DNA from: Acidovorax kalamii
GTDB lineage: Bacteria > Pseudomonadota > Gammaproteobacteria > Burkholderiales > Burkholderiaceae_C
NCBI RefSeq assembly: GCF_002245625.1
Contig: NZ_NOIG01000004.1
Location: forward strand, 496,001 to 560,000
Reading direction: 5' to 3'
Length of the DNA: 64,000 nucleotides
Made by a program: the position numbers and the translations under genes
Shown here: positions 1-10,789 of the stretch, piece by piece
Position numbering within the stretch: the stretch's first letter is position 1
How the letters are laid out: the number at the start of each line of letters is the position of its first letter
The notes under the pieces: generated by a model
The model's database searches: none
The model's input: only the letters and a program-made list of their open reading frames with translations
What the model was told of the DNA's origin: nothing

Positions 1-614
1 AGGTCGCCGTGGTCAGCACCGCCAAATACTTTGTGCCCCGCCTTTTGGGCAGCTTCTGCAAGCTGCACCCGCACATCGACATCTCGCTTGAAGTGCTCAA
101 CCGCGACCACGTCATCGGCCGCCTGCGCGCCAACCAGGACGACCTCTACGTCATGTCCATGCCGCCCGCCGACCTGCCGCTGGAAGACCAGATCCTCATG
201 CCCAACCCCTTGGTCGTCATCGCCCCCGCAGGCCATCCGCTGGCGGCTAAAAAGCGCATCAGGCTGGAGCAGCTGCAGTCTGAGCGCTTCATCCTGCGAG
301 AAAAAGGCTCGGGCACCCGCATGGCCACCGACGCCCACCTGCGCGAGGAGGGCTTTGCGCCCCGCACCGTGCTGGAGCTGGGCAGCAACGAAGCCATCAA
401 GGAATCGGTGGAGGGCCAGCTGGGCCTCTCCATCGTCTCCCTCCACGCCCTGGGCCCGCACCACGAGGGCCTGGCCGTGCTCAACGTAGTGGGCTTTCCC
501 ATCCGCTCGCAATGGCACCTGGTCTGGCCCAAGGGCAAACAGCTGTCCCCGATTGCGGAGGTGTTTCGCGGGCACTTGATGGGGGAGGTGGAGGGGTGGA
601 TGGGGCGGGGGTAG
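1..614 (+). CDS. LysR-family transcriptional regulator, C-terminal part (cut by window start)
   Basis: The reading frame is open from the window edge (first full codon at base 3), so only about 204 C-terminal residues are visible. They form a type-2 periplasmic-binding-protein fold of the LysR effector domain: STAKYFVPRLL near the start, a middle segment with VVIAPAGHPLA, then GSNEAIKESVEGQLGLSIVS near the end, which is typical of CbbR-like LysR proteins. The N-terminal winged helix-turn-helix lies outside the window. The target cannot be named from this fragment; the neighbouring gene on the right is convergent and unrelated. The family is secure and the CbbR-like subgroup is inferred from wording of the effector domain. 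Confidence 0.85.
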   Translation, partial: VAVVSTAKYFVPRLLGSFCKLHPHIDISLEVLNRDHVIGRLRANQDDLYVMSMPPADLPLEDQILMPNPLVVIAPAGHPLAAKKRIRLEQLQSERFILREKGSGTRMATDAHLREEGFAPRTVLELGSNEAIKESVEGQLGLSIVSLHALGPHHEGLAVLNVVGFPIRSQWHLVWPKGKQLSPIAEVFRGHLMGEVEGWMGRG

Positions 615-635
615 GCCTGCCGGAGGTATGCCGCG

Positions 636-992
636 TTACGACTCGTTTTCTGGCTTGCCTGCGAGCCAGCGCGGGTGCGTCTTGGTCGTCCGATCTCTCT
701 TGGCATCGCGGTAGATCACAAACACCAGCACGGGCACCACGGCTCCCCACAGCAGCCAGCGCTGCGGTCCCGGTGCAACCAATGGGGCCACGGCGGAAAT
801 GCCCAGTACGAACAGCAGACACCCCATCTCTTCACGCAGGCTGCGGGGCGGCAGGTTGGAGAGAATGGTTCCGCCACAGCGGGGACACCGCTGGAACGGC
901 TCCCACCGCTTCCCTACAAGTGCCCCGCCCTCTGCCTGGAGGACCGGCAACCACCGCAGGGACCGCTGGCAATGGGGGCAGGCGTGGTTCAT
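636..992 (-). CDS. Small zinc-ribbon membrane protein, unknown function
   Basis: A 118-residue protein. Two CxxC pairs (CPHCQ at residues 5-8 and CPRCGG near residue 37) should bind one zinc ion in a ribbon at the N-terminus. Two hydrophobic stretches follow (about residues 58-90), with a basic tail KRDRTTKTHPRW, suggesting a cytoplasmic zinc ribbon tethered to the inner membrane. It is convergent with the LysR gene and is followed on its own strand by nothing. No function is recognised; the layout resembles other small DUF983-like or zinc-ribbon membrane proteins but I cannot assign a family. Confidence 0.65.
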   Translation of the reverse strand: MNHACPHCQRSLRWLPVLQAEGGALVGKRWEPFQRCPRCGGTILSNLPPRSLREEMGCLLFVLGISAVAPLVAPGPQRWLLWGAVVPVLVFVIYRDAKRDRTTKTHPRWLAGKPENES

Positions 993-1154
993 GGGTGTTG
1001 GGCGTGCTGGCGAGATTTGGCGCGGACGGGAGCGCAGTCGTCGCTACTGGGCCTCGCCGAACGTGCGGGACAGAATCGGGTGGCCTGAGGTGGTGGGCAT
1101 GGGGCGACACTTCACTTCGCGTGATGGAGCGAAAAGTGTACCTTCCGTGGCCCG

Positions 1155-2903
1155 TTACCACACTCCCGTCCCGGCCCCCACGCCCTGCCTGCACCCCCCA
1201 AACATATCCAGCCCCGCGCTGTACGCCCCGGTCTTCACGTCCATCAGGCCCAGCACCGAGTGGAAGTAGTGATCGTGGGTGATGCGCCGCTCGGCCAGGT
1301 CGTGTTGCAGGCAGCCGGTGGCGATGTGGGTGCGGGCCTGCATGGCGGGGGAGAGCCAGGTGATCCAGGGCACGTGTTTTTGTACGTCGGGCGCGATGCT
1401 GTAGGGCAGGCCGTGCAGGTAGAGGTTGTTTTCGCCCAGCGATTCGCCGTGGTCTGCCACGTACATCATGGCGGTCTGTGCCTTGCCGCCGCGCGCAGAG
1501 AGCCACTGGATGACCGCGTCGAGGAAGGCATCGGTCTCGACGATGCTGTTGTCATAGGCGTTCACCACCTGCTGGCGCTCGCATTCCTGCAGCGCGGTGG
1601 AGGTGCATTCGGGCAGGAACCGCTTGTGCTCGGGGGCCGAGCGTTTGGAATACGCCGGGCCGTGGCTGCCCATCTGGTGCAGCACGACCACGGTGCCACG
1701 CTGGCGCTGCTCGGCGGGCAGGGCAGCGATGCGTTCGTCCAGGTCTTTCAGCATCACGCGGTCCAGGCATTCGCCCGGGGTGGGGCACAGGGCGGGGTCG
1801 CTCCAGCTGGCGGTGCTGGTCTGGCCCGCGCGGTCGCACACGCCTTTGCAGCCGGATTGGTTGTCCACCCACAGCACGGCCAGGCCTGCGTGCTGCAGCA
1901 CGTCGATCAGGCTTTCGAAATTGGCGGCGCGTGCTTCGTAGCCCGTGCGGCCCAGGTGCGAGAACATGCAGGGCACAGATGCAGCGGTGCTGGTGCCGCA
2001 GGACCAGGCGTTGCCTGCACTCGCCAGGTCGGTACGGGCCGAGAGCAGCGGCGTGGTGTTGCGCGCATAGCCGTTGATGCCGAAGTTGCCGCTGCGGCCG
2101 GTTTCGCCCAGCACCAGCACCAACAGAGGCGGCTGGGCCTGGCCCGCGTAGCTGGCGCCCAGCTGGGCGTCGCGCCCCACGGGCAGCAGGGTGCGGGTGT
2201 TGATGCGCAGGGGCTGGGTGGCGATGTGGCCCAGGGCGTACACGCTGTTGAGCGGGTTGATGAGGTAACGCAGGCGCGTGTGGTTGCGCATGGTGGAGGC
2301 AAAGTCCTGGAACACCGCCAGCACACACACCACGATGAGGGCCACCGCGCCCACCAGCAGCAGGCCGTTGTGGGCGGCGTGGCGCCAGGCGCCCAGGCGG
2401 CGCACGGGGCGGCGATACAGCCACACCAGCGGCGGCGCGGCCAGGGCCAGCACGGTGGCGGCCATGCGCCAGCTCAGCAGGTCGGTGGCTTCGTGGGCGT
2501 CGGTCTGCAGCACGTTGGTGAGCATGCTGGCGTCGATGGCAATGCCGTAAGCGAGCATGAAGTAGGCGCCGAAGGCGGCCATCACCACCATCAGCGCTGC
2601 GGCGGGCTTGAGCGTCCAGCGCCAGGCCAGCAGGCTCAGCAGCGCGGCATTGCCTGCGGCCACGATCACGGCAAACGCCATGGCAAAGCCCCAACTGCGC
2701 AGGCTGCCGTGGCCGGGCAGTTGGGCCACCTCGCGCCACAACGGCACGTTGCAGGCCGTGGCCAGCCATGTGCTGATGAGCACCACCACCCACACGGGGT
2801 GCAGGTGCGCAGGTGGCGCAGGTCGGCGGGCGGTGGACGGGGCTTGCGGCGCTGCGCCTGCAGCCAGGTGGGGGTGCAGCAGGCGCTGCAGGATCAGAGG
2901 CAT
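1155..2903 (-). CDS. eptA: Phosphoethanolamine transferase, EptA/MCR-type family
   Basis: An inner-membrane enzyme of about 582 residues that in this family moves phosphoethanolamine from phosphatidylethanolamine onto lipid A or another envelope glycan. The N-terminal third has five hydrophobic segments (from VWVVVLISTWLA to the region near residue 225). The C-terminal periplasmic domain is of the alkaline phosphatase/sulfatase type: LGETGRSGNFGINGY (about residue 270) carries the Thr nucleophile, and DHGESLGENNLYLHG and HQMGSHGPAY supply the metal-binding and substrate residues. The ATG at 2903 is preferred over a GTG three codons upstream. It stands alone, about 35 bases from fghA. The family is certain; the acceptor molecule is inferred. 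Confidence 0.9.
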   Translation of the reverse strand: MPLILQRLLHPHLAAGAAPQAPSTARRPAPPAHLHPVWVVVLISTWLATACNVPLWREVAQLPGHGSLRSWGFAMAFAVIVAAGNAALLSLLAWRWTLKPAAALMVVMAAFGAYFMLAYGIAIDASMLTNVLQTDAHEATDLLSWRMAATVLALAAPPLVWLYRRPVRRLGAWRHAAHNGLLLVGAVALIVVCVLAVFQDFASTMRNHTRLRYLINPLNSVYALGHIATQPLRINTRTLLPVGRDAQLGASYAGQAQPPLLVLVLGETGRSGNFGINGYARNTTPLLSARTDLASAGNAWSCGTSTAASVPCMFSHLGRTGYEARAANFESLIDVLQHAGLAVLWVDNQSGCKGVCDRAGQTSTASWSDPALCPTPGECLDRVMLKDLDERIAALPAEQRQRGTVVVLHQMGSHGPAYSKRSAPEHKRFLPECTSTALQECERQQVVNAYDNSIVETDAFLDAVIQWLSARGGKAQTAMMYVADHGESLGENNLYLHGLPYSIAPDVQKHVPWITWLSPAMQARTHIATGCLQHDLAERRITHDHYFHSVLGLMDVKTGAYSAGLDMFGGCRQGVGAGTGVW

Positions 2904-2938
2904 GGGGCGCACTGTGGCGCCCCAGACTTAAGGGCGCA

Positions 2939-3823
2939 TTAACGTGCGGAAGCCCCTGCGGAGGGGGGCGCCATGAGCTGCCGCGCGTGGTGCTGCAGAT
3001 GGTCGGCCATGAAGCTCTGCACAAAGTAGTAGCCGTGGTCGTAACCGGCATGGCGGCGCAGCGTGAGCGACTGGCCGATGGCGGCGCAGGCGGCTTCAAG
3101 CAGGTGGGGGTGCAGCTGGTCGGGCAGGAACTTGTCGGCCAGGCCCTGGTCGATGAGGATGCCCGCCGGGTAGGGGGCGACGGGCTGGTGCTGCATGAGC
3201 ACGGTGGCGTCGTGTTCGATCCAGGTGCTGCGGTCCGGGCCCAGGTAGCCGGTGAAGGCCTTGTCGCCCCAGGGGCACTGGGTGGGGGCACAGATGGGCG
3301 CAAAGGCCGACAGCGACTGGAACCGGCCCGGGTGGCGCAGCGCCAGCGTGAGCGCTCCATGCCCGCCCATCGAGTGGCCGGTGATGCCCAGGCGGCTGCC
3401 GTCGATGGGCAACTGGGCCGCCACCTGGGGCAGCAGCTCGTCCAGCAGATAGCTCTCCATGCGCCAGTAGGTGCGCCAGGGCGCCTGGGTGGCGTCCAGG
3501 TAGAAGCCTGCGCCCACGCCAAAGTCCCAGCTGTCGGCCTCTCCCGGCACATTGGCGCCGCGCGGGCTGGTGTCGGGCGCGATCAGGGCAAGGCCCAGCT
3601 CGGCGGCCAGGCGCTGGGCTCCGGCTTTGACCATAAAGGTCTCTTCGGTGCAGGTGAGGCCCGCCAGGTACACCACGGCGGGCACGGGGCCCTGCTGCGC
3701 CTGGGGCGGCAGGTAGACCGCAAACTTCATCGGCAGGCCGATGGTGGTGGATGCGTGCTGGTAGAAGCGCTGTTCGCCGCCGAAGCAGGCGTGGGCGCTG
3801 AGCAGTTCAAATGGCGTGGACAT
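2939..3823 (-). CDS. fghA: S-formylglutathione hydrolase
   Basis: Second enzyme of glutathione-dependent formaldehyde oxidation: it hydrolyses S-formylglutathione to formate and glutathione. This is a 294-residue alpha/beta hydrolase of the esterase D family. GHSMGGHGALTLALRHP contains the nucleophile Ser, VYLAGLTCTEETF is the oxyanion-hole region, and HAGYDHGYYF near the end provides the catalytic His. The start MSTPFELL is preferred because a GGAG lies five bases upstream and a longer reading would overlap frmA. It follows frmA by 13 bases, so the two are co-transcribed, which fits successive steps of one pathway. Confidence 0.95.
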   Translation of the reverse strand: MSTPFELLSAHACFGGEQRFYQHASTTIGLPMKFAVYLPPQAQQGPVPAVVYLAGLTCTEETFMVKAGAQRLAAELGLALIAPDTSPRGANVPGEADSWDFGVGAGFYLDATQAPWRTYWRMESYLLDELLPQVAAQLPIDGSRLGITGHSMGGHGALTLALRHPGRFQSLSAFAPICAPTQCPWGDKAFTGYLGPDRSTWIEHDATVLMQHQPVAPYPAGILIDQGLADKFLPDQLHPHLLEAACAAIGQSLTLRRHAGYDHGYYFVQSFMADHLQHHARQLMAPPSAGASAR

Positions 3824-3836
3824 GGCGCTCCGGGCC

Positions 3837-5495
<1,659 letters not shown>

Positions 5496-6806
5496 TCAGC
5501 GGCTGGCCAGTGGGGGCACGTCGCGGCGCACGGAGCCGGTGAACAGCTGGCGGGGGCGGCCGATCTTGTACTCGGGGTCGCCAATCATTTCGTTCAGCTG
5601 GGCGATCCAGCCGACGGTGCGGGCCAGGCTGAAGATGCCGGTGAACAGGTTCACGGGGATGCCGATGGCGCGCTGCACGATACCGGAGTAGAAGTCCACG
5701 TTCGGGTAGAGCTTGCGCTGCACGAAGTAGTCGTCTTCCAGGGCGATCTTTTCCAGTTCCTTGGCCAGCTTGAACAGCGGGTCGTTTTCCAGGCCCAGCT
5801 CGGCCAGCACTTCATTGCAGGTTTCCTGCATGAGCTTGGCGCGCGGGTCGTAGTTCTTGTACACGCGGTGGCCAAAGCCCATGAGCTTGACGCCGGAGTT
5901 CTTGTCCTTGACCTGCTTGATGAAGTCGCCGATCTTTTCCACGCCGCCTTGGGCCTGGATGTCGTACAGCATGTTCAGGGCAGCTTCGTTGGCGCCGCCG
6001 TGGGCAGGGCCCCAGAGGCAGGCCACGCCCGCAGCGATGGCCGCAAACGGGTTGGTGCCCGACGAACCGCACAGGCGCACGGTGGAGGTCGAGGCGTTCT
6101 GCTCGTGGTCAGCGTGCAGGATGAAGATGCGGTCGAGTGCGCGTTCCAGCACGGGGTTGACCTTGTACTCTTCGCAGGGCGTGCCGAACATCATGCGCAG
6201 GAAGTTGCCTGCGTAGGACAGGTTGTTCTGCGGGTACATGTAGGGCTGGCCCATGCCGTACTTGTAGGCCATGGCGACGAGGGTGGGCATCTTGGCGATC
6301 AGGCGGATCGCGGCGATCTCACGGTGCTGCGGATTGTTGATGTCGGTGCTGTCGTGGTAGAAGGCCGACAGGGCGCCCACCAGGCCGGTCAGCACGGCCA
6401 TGGGGTGCGCGTCGCGGCGGAAGCCACGCAGGAAGAACTGCATCTGCTCGTTGACCATGGTGTGGTTGGTCACGCGGCTGGTGAAGTCGGCCTTTTGCGC
6501 CACGTTCGGCAGGTCACCGTACAGCAGCAGGTGGCAGGTTTCCAGGAAGTCGCAGTTTTCAGCCAGCTGCTCAATGGGGTAGCCGCGGTACAGCAGCTCG
6601 CCCTTGTCGCCGTCGATGTAGGTGATGGCGGACTGGGTGGCTGCCGTAGACAGGAAGCCGGGGTCATAGGTGAACATGCCCGTCTGCGCGTACAGCTTGC
6701 GGATGTCGATGACATCCGGGCCAATGCTGCCCTGGTAGACCGGCAGGTCCACGCTGGGGCTGCCATTGCTGAAGGACAGGGTGGCTTTGTTGTCAGCTAG
6801 CTTCAT
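5496..6806 (-). CDS. gltA: Citrate synthase (type II, hexameric)
   Basis: Condenses oxaloacetate and acetyl-CoA to citrate, the entry step of the TCA cycle. The 436-residue length and the N-terminal ~60-residue extension match Gram-negative type II enzymes, which are usually NADH-inhibited hexamers. Active-site segments are visible: [42 protein letters not shown] and PNVDFYSG with the catalytic Asp. AAGGAAAG lies 6-7 bases before the ATG. It is the last gene of the leftward sdhC-D-A-B-E-gltA run, 62 bases after sdhE, and is followed by a strong terminator. Confidence 0.97.
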   Translation of the reverse strand: MKLADNKATLSFSNGSPSVDLPVYQGSIGPDVIDIRKLYAQTGMFTYDPGFLSTAATQSAITYIDGDKGELLYRGYPIEQLAENCDFLETCHLLLYGDLPNVAQKADFTSRVTNHTMVNEQMQFFLRGFRRDAHPMAVLTGLVGALSAFYHDSTDINNPQHREIAAIRLIAKMPTLVAMAYKYGMGQPYMYPQNNLSYAGNFLRMMFGTPCEEYKVNPVLERALDRIFILHADHEQNASTSTVRLCGSSGTNPFAAIAAGVACLWGPAHGGANEAALNMLYDIQAQGGVEKIGDFIKQVKDKNSGVKLMGFGHRVYKNYDPRAKLMQETCNEVLAELGLENDPLFKLAKELEKIALEDDYFVQRKLYPNVDFYSGIVQRAIGIPVNLFTGIFSLARTVGWIAQLNEMIGDPEYKIGRPRQLFTGSVRRDVPPLASR

Positions 6807-6868
6807 TGTTACTTTCCTTGGGTAGGTTGCCGATAGTGATCCGGTCTTGGGCGTGCTTGTGTGTGGTG

Positions 6869-7195
6869 TCAGGCCTGCAGGGCCGTGGGGGTGCCACCAC
6901 TTTGTCTCAGCATGCCGAGCACTTCGCGTGCTTCTTCTGTGTCTTGCTCGCCTGCTGGCTCGCGCCGCTGCAGCAGCAGGTCCAGGAGGTCGTTGTCCGC
7001 CAGGTCCATCAGTGCGCGCATGCCCTGTGCGTGGCGCTGGGTCAGCGACGACTCGTAGCGGGTGAAGAACTGTTCGATGAACAGGTCGTTCTCCAGCAGG
7101 CCGCGCCGGCAGCGCCAGTGCAGCTTGCTCAGTTCACGCGCGTCCAGCAGCGGCGAAGCCGCCGCTGGCGTGGTGGTGGTGGACGTGGATTCCAT
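6869..7195 (-). CDS. sdhE: FAD assembly factor SdhE (succinate dehydrogenase assembly factor 2)
   Basis: A 108-residue protein that promotes covalent attachment of FAD to SdhA. The family signature [17 protein letters not shown] (RGxxE motif, about residues 28-45) is intact; the rest is the small five-helix fold. A Thr/Ala-rich leader of about 20 residues precedes the domain. It starts 29 bases after the sdhB stop codon and precedes gltA, so it is made together with its client complex. Confidence 0.92.
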   Translation of the reverse strand: MESTSTTTTPAAASPLLDARELSKLHWRCRRGLLENDLFIEQFFTRYESSLTQRHAQGMRALMDLADNDLLDLLLQRREPAGEQDTEEAREVLGMLRQSGGTPTALQA

Positions 7196-7224
7196 GGCCT
7201 GGTGCTCAGCAGGAGTGGGCTGGC

Positions 7225-7929
7225 TCAGACGGCGCGGCGCACCATCAGTTCCTTGATCTTGCCAATGGCCTTCGTGGGGTTTAGGCCCTTGGGGCACACG
7301 TCCACGCAGTTCATGATGGTGTGGCAGCGGAACAGGCGGTACGGATCTTCCAGGTTGTCGAGGCGCGCACCGGTGGCGTCGTCGCGGCTGTCGGCGATGA
7401 AGCGGTAGGCCTGCAGCAGACCGGCCGGGCCCACGAACTTGTCGGGGTTCCACCAGAAGCTGGGGCAGCTGGTGGAGCAGCTGGCGCACAGGATGCACTC
7501 GTACAGGCCGTTGAGTTCTTCGCGCTCTTCGGGGCTTTGCAGGCGTTCCTTCTCGGGCAGCAGGCCTTCGTTGATCAGGTAGGGCTTGATCGAGTTGTAC
7601 TGCTTGAAGAACTGCGTCATGTCCACGATCAGGTCGCGGATCACCGGCAGGCCGGGCAGGGGCTTCAGAACAATCGTGCCCTTGAGGGTGTTCATGTTCG
7701 TGAGGCAGGCCAGGCCATTCTTGCCGTTGATGTTCATGGCGTCGGAGCCACACACGCCTTCGCGGCAGGAGCGGCGGAACGACAGCGTGGGGTCTTGTTC
7801 CTTGAGCTTGACCAGGGCGTCCAGCAGCATGCGTTCGTGGCCGTCGAGTTCGATCTCGATGGTCTGCATGTAGGGCTTGGCGTCCTTGTCCGGATCGTAG
7901 CGGTAGATTTGGAATGTGCGCTTTTGCAT
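7225..7929 (-). CDS. sdhB: Succinate dehydrogenase iron-sulfur subunit
   Basis: Carries electrons from the SdhA flavin to quinone through three clusters. All ligands are visible in its 234 residues: the 2Fe-2S site [10 protein letters not shown] with a later Cys in LACLTN, the 4Fe-4S site [12 protein letters not shown], and the 3Fe-4S site [17 protein letters not shown]. The length and order match the bacterial family. It begins 25 bases after sdhA and is followed by sdhE, in the standard C-D-A-B order. Confidence 0.97.
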   Translation of the reverse strand: MQKRTFQIYRYDPDKDAKPYMQTIEIELDGHERMLLDALVKLKEQDPTLSFRRSCREGVCGSDAMNINGKNGLACLTNMNTLKGTIVLKPLPGLPVIRDLIVDMTQFFKQYNSIKPYLINEGLLPEKERLQSPEEREELNGLYECILCASCSTSCPSFWWNPDKFVGPAGLLQAYRFIADSRDDATGARLDNLEDPYRLFRCHTIMNCVDVCPKGLNPTKAIGKIKELMVRRAV

Positions 7930-7954
7930 GGTTCTGCTCTCGTGGGGCTACTGT

Positions 7955-9760
7955 TTAGAACGTCCGGACCTTGGGCGGCACGCTGTCCACCGTCAGGGGC
8001 TTGAGGTTCACTGGCTTGTAGGTCAGGCTGTTGTCGGCGCTGTGCCAGAGGGTGTGCTTCATCCACTCGGCGTCGTTGCGGCCCAGCGGTGCCGTGGGGT
8101 GGTCGGCAGGCTGTTCGTAGTCGTACACCGTGTGGGCGCCACGGCATTCCTTGCGGGCAGCGGCCGACACCATCGTGGCCTGGGCCACTTCGATCAGGTT
8201 GTCCACTTCCAGCGCTTCGATGCGCGCGGTGTTGAACACCTTGGACTTGTCCTGCAGCGTGACACCGGCCACGCGGGTGCGCAGCTCGGCAATCTTCTTG
8301 ACGCCTTCGTCCATGCTGGCCTGGGTGCGGAACACGCCAGCGTGTTGCTGCATGGTGGAGCGAATGTCACCTGCCAGGGCCTGCGAATAGGTGCCGCCGG
8401 TGGATTTGTCGAGCTGGTTCAGGCGCTCCAGCGTGCGGTCGGCCGCATCGGCTGGCAGGGGCTTGTGCTCCTTGTTCTTGTTGTTGAACTCGACGATGTG
8501 GCGGCCAGCGGCCTTGCCGAACACAAGCAGGTCCAGCAGCGAGTTGGTGCCCAGGCGGTTGGCGCCGTGCACGCTCACGCAGGAGCATTCGCCCACCGCG
8601 TACAGGCCGTTGACGACCTGGTTGCTGGTGCCGTCGTGCGTGACGACCTGGCCGTTGATGTTGGTGGGCACGCCACCCATCTGGTAGTGGATGGTGGGCA
8701 CCACAGGGATCGGTTCCTTGGTGATGTCCACGTTGGCGAAGTTGACGCCGATCTCATACACCGAGGGCAGGCGCTTGTGGATGGTGTCGGCGCCCAGGTG
8801 GTCGAGCTTGAGCAGCACGTAGTCCTTGTTGGGGCCGCAGCCACGGCCTTCCTTGATTTCCTGGTCCATCGAGCGGGACACGAAATCGCGGGGGGCCAGG
8901 TCCTTCAGCGTGGGCGCGTAGCGCTCCATGAAGCGTTCGCCGTTGCTGTTGAGCAGGATCGCGCCTTCGCCACGGCAGCCTTCGGTCAGCAGCACGCCCG
9001 CGCCGGCCACGCCGGTGGGGTGGAACTGCCAGAACTCCATGTCCTGCAGCGGGATGCCGGCACGGGCCGCCATGCCCAGGCCGTCACCGGTGTTGATGAA
9101 GGCATTGGTCGAGGCGGCGAAGATGCGGCCTGCACCACCGGTGGCCAGCAGCACGGTCTTGGCTTCCAGGATGTACAGGTCGCCGGTTTCCATTTCGAGG
9201 GCGGTCACGCCCACCACGTCGCCGTCGGCGTCGCGGATCAGGTCCAGGGCCATCCACTCGACGAAGAAGTTCGTCTTGGCCTTCACGTTTTGCTGGTACA
9301 GCGTGTGCAGCATGGCGTGGCCGGTACGGTCGGCTGCAGCGCAGGCGCGTTGCACGGGCTTTTCGCCGTAGTTGGCGGTGTGGCCGCCAAAGGGGCGCTG
9401 GTAGATGGTGCCGTCGGGGTTGCGGTCGAACGGCATGCCGAAGTGTTCCAGCTCCACCACCACGTTCGGTGCTTCGCGGCACATGAACTCGATGGCGTCC
9501 TGGTCGCCCAGCCAGTCAGAGCCCTTGATGGTGTCGTAGAAGTGGTAGTGCCAGTTGTCCTCGCTCATGTTGCCCAGCGATGCGGACACGCCACCCTGGG
9601 CTGCCACGGTGTGCGAGCGGGTGGGGAACACCTTGGACAGCGAGGCCACGTTCAGGCCTGCGCGGGAGAGTTCAAGCGCGGCGCGCATGCCGGAGCCGCC
9701 GGCCCCGACGATGACGACGTCGAATTTGCGCTTGGTGATGTTAGCGTTGGTGTAGCTCAT
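7955..9760 (-). CDS. sdhA: Succinate dehydrogenase flavoprotein subunit
   Basis: The catalytic subunit oxidises succinate to fumarate with covalently bound FAD, at the cytoplasmic face of complex II. Its 601 residues show the dinucleotide-binding GAGGSGMRAALEL near residue 18, the flavinylated His in SHTVAAQGG (about residue 47), the substrate segment HPTGVAGAG, and the Arg/His active-site region near HYQMGGVPTN. The start MSYTNANITKRKFDVVIVG has GAAGG about 10 bases upstream. It sits 29 bases after sdhD. Confidence 0.97.
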   Translation of the reverse strand: MSYTNANITKRKFDVVIVGAGGSGMRAALELSRAGLNVASLSKVFPTRSHTVAAQGGVSASLGNMSEDNWHYHFYDTIKGSDWLGDQDAIEFMCREAPNVVVELEHFGMPFDRNPDGTIYQRPFGGHTANYGEKPVQRACAAADRTGHAMLHTLYQQNVKAKTNFFVEWMALDLIRDADGDVVGVTALEMETGDLYILEAKTVLLATGGAGRIFAASTNAFINTGDGLGMAARAGIPLQDMEFWQFHPTGVAGAGVLLTEGCRGEGAILLNSNGERFMERYAPTLKDLAPRDFVSRSMDQEIKEGRGCGPNKDYVLLKLDHLGADTIHKRLPSVYEIGVNFANVDITKEPIPVVPTIHYQMGGVPTNINGQVVTHDGTSNQVVNGLYAVGECSCVSVHGANRLGTNSLLDLLVFGKAAGRHIVEFNNKNKEHKPLPADAADRTLERLNQLDKSTGGTYSQALAGDIRSTMQQHAGVFRTQASMDEGVKKIAELRTRVAGVTLQDKSKVFNTARIEALEVDNLIEVAQATMVSAAARKECRGAHTVYDYEQPADHPTAPLGRNDAEWMKHTLWHSADNSLTYKPVNLKPLTVDSVPPKVRTF

Positions 9761-9789
9761 TGTTGTTTGCCTTCAGTCGCGGGGATCAA

Positions 9790-10155
9790 TCAGAGACGCC
9801 ACAGAACCTGGATGCCCCAGCCGGCGCAGCCGACCAGCCAGACGATGGTGAACACCTGCAGTGCCAGGCGCAGACCCACGGGCTTGATGTAGTCCATCAG
9901 GATTTCGCGCACGCCGACCCAGGCGTGCCAGGCCAGCGAAATGATCACGGTGAAGGTGAGCACCTTCATCCACTGGGCCGAGAAGATGCCGGCCCATTTG
10001 TCATAGCCGATGGGGCCCTTGGAGAAGATCACCTGGGCGAGCAGCGCCAGGGTGAAGAGAGCCATCAGGACTGCCGTGACGCGCTGGCTGAGCCAGTCGC
10101 GCAGGCCGTAGTGGGCGCCGACGACGACGCGCTTGGAACCGTAATTGACGGACAT
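9790..10155 (-). CDS. sdhD: Succinate dehydrogenase membrane anchor subunit SdhD
   Basis: A 121-residue membrane anchor with three hydrophobic helices (about residues 28-47, 62-83, 93-115). SQRVTAVLM and the His-containing segment SLAWHAWVGVREILMDYI match the SdhD pattern, the His being the likely haem b ligand. The ATG at 10155 is preferred over longer readings: AGAGGA lies about 8 bases upstream. It is 65 bases downstream of sdhC. Confidence 0.92.
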   Translation of the reverse strand: MSVNYGSKRVVVGAHYGLRDWLSQRVTAVLMALFTLALLAQVIFSKGPIGYDKWAGIFSAQWMKVLTFTVIISLAWHAWVGVREILMDYIKPVGLRLALQVFTIVWLVGCAGWGIQVLWRL

Positions 10156-10220
10156 GGATGTATTCCTCTTGTTGTGTGGGGCACTGGGAGGCAGCGGCCG
10201 CTGCCTTGTATGGAGACCGA

Positions 10221-10655
10221 TCAGTACAGGCCGAACAGCTTGGCGCCCAGCACCAGGGCCAGGGCGATGCTCACCGCAAACACGGAGAGGGCCGAGGTCT
10301 TGCCGAACTGCTTGTTCACGGCGCTGTGGCTCACATCCATCCACAGGTGGCGCAGGCCGGCGCAGAAGTGGTGCAGGTACGACCAGATCAGCGCCAGGGC
10401 CACGAGCTTGATGAACCAGCCGGGCACGAAGCCGATGCCGATGTTGAAGGCCGCCGAGAATTTGGCGAACGAGATTTCGGACGACACCGAGGTGTCAAAC
10501 ATCCAGATGATGAAAGGCAACAGCAGGAACATGATCAGCCCGCTGGCGCGGTGCAGGATCGAGACCCATGCCGCAGGGGTCATGCGGTAGGTGGTGAGGT
10601 CCTTGAAGGCATTGATGTTGCGGAATTCAGGCCGTTTTTTGGCAAGCTCGGTCAT
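10221..10655 (-). CDS. sdhC: Succinate dehydrogenase cytochrome b556 subunit SdhC
   Basis: First gene of the leftward complex II operon. Its 144 residues contain RPEFRNINAFKDLTTYRMTPAAWVSILHR, an N-terminal quinone-site segment with the conserved SILHR, and three membrane helices. YLHHFCAGLRHLWMD carries the haem-ligating His and the family signature. The 134-base stretch between it and the GntR gene upstream should hold the promoter, unless the two are transcribed together. Confidence 0.94.
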   Translation of the reverse strand: MTELAKKRPEFRNINAFKDLTTYRMTPAAWVSILHRASGLIMFLLLPFIIWMFDTSVSSEISFAKFSAAFNIGIGFVPGWFIKLVALALIWSYLHHFCAGLRHLWMDVSHSAVNKQFGKTSALSVFAVSIALALVLGAKLFGLY

Positions 10656-10789
10656 GTTGAGTGCTTTCGTGGATGTAACTTCTTTGTAATTCGGAGATGC
10701 AAAGAACGCAAAATTCTATTGCAACGCAACAATGGGGCGTCTGACACCTTCGGAATTTTCGACGTGTTTGCTCGGGTGCCAGCCTGCTG

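Noticed and set aside
1155-2903. Acquired colistin-resistance (mcr) gene
   Set aside because: The gene has normal chromosomal context and composition and no mobile element nearby; it fits an intrinsic EptA-type enzyme.
10656-10789. Second copy of the TCTTATATAAGA operator upstream of sdhC
   Set aside because: No comparable palindrome was found in the stretch between the GntR gene and sdhC.
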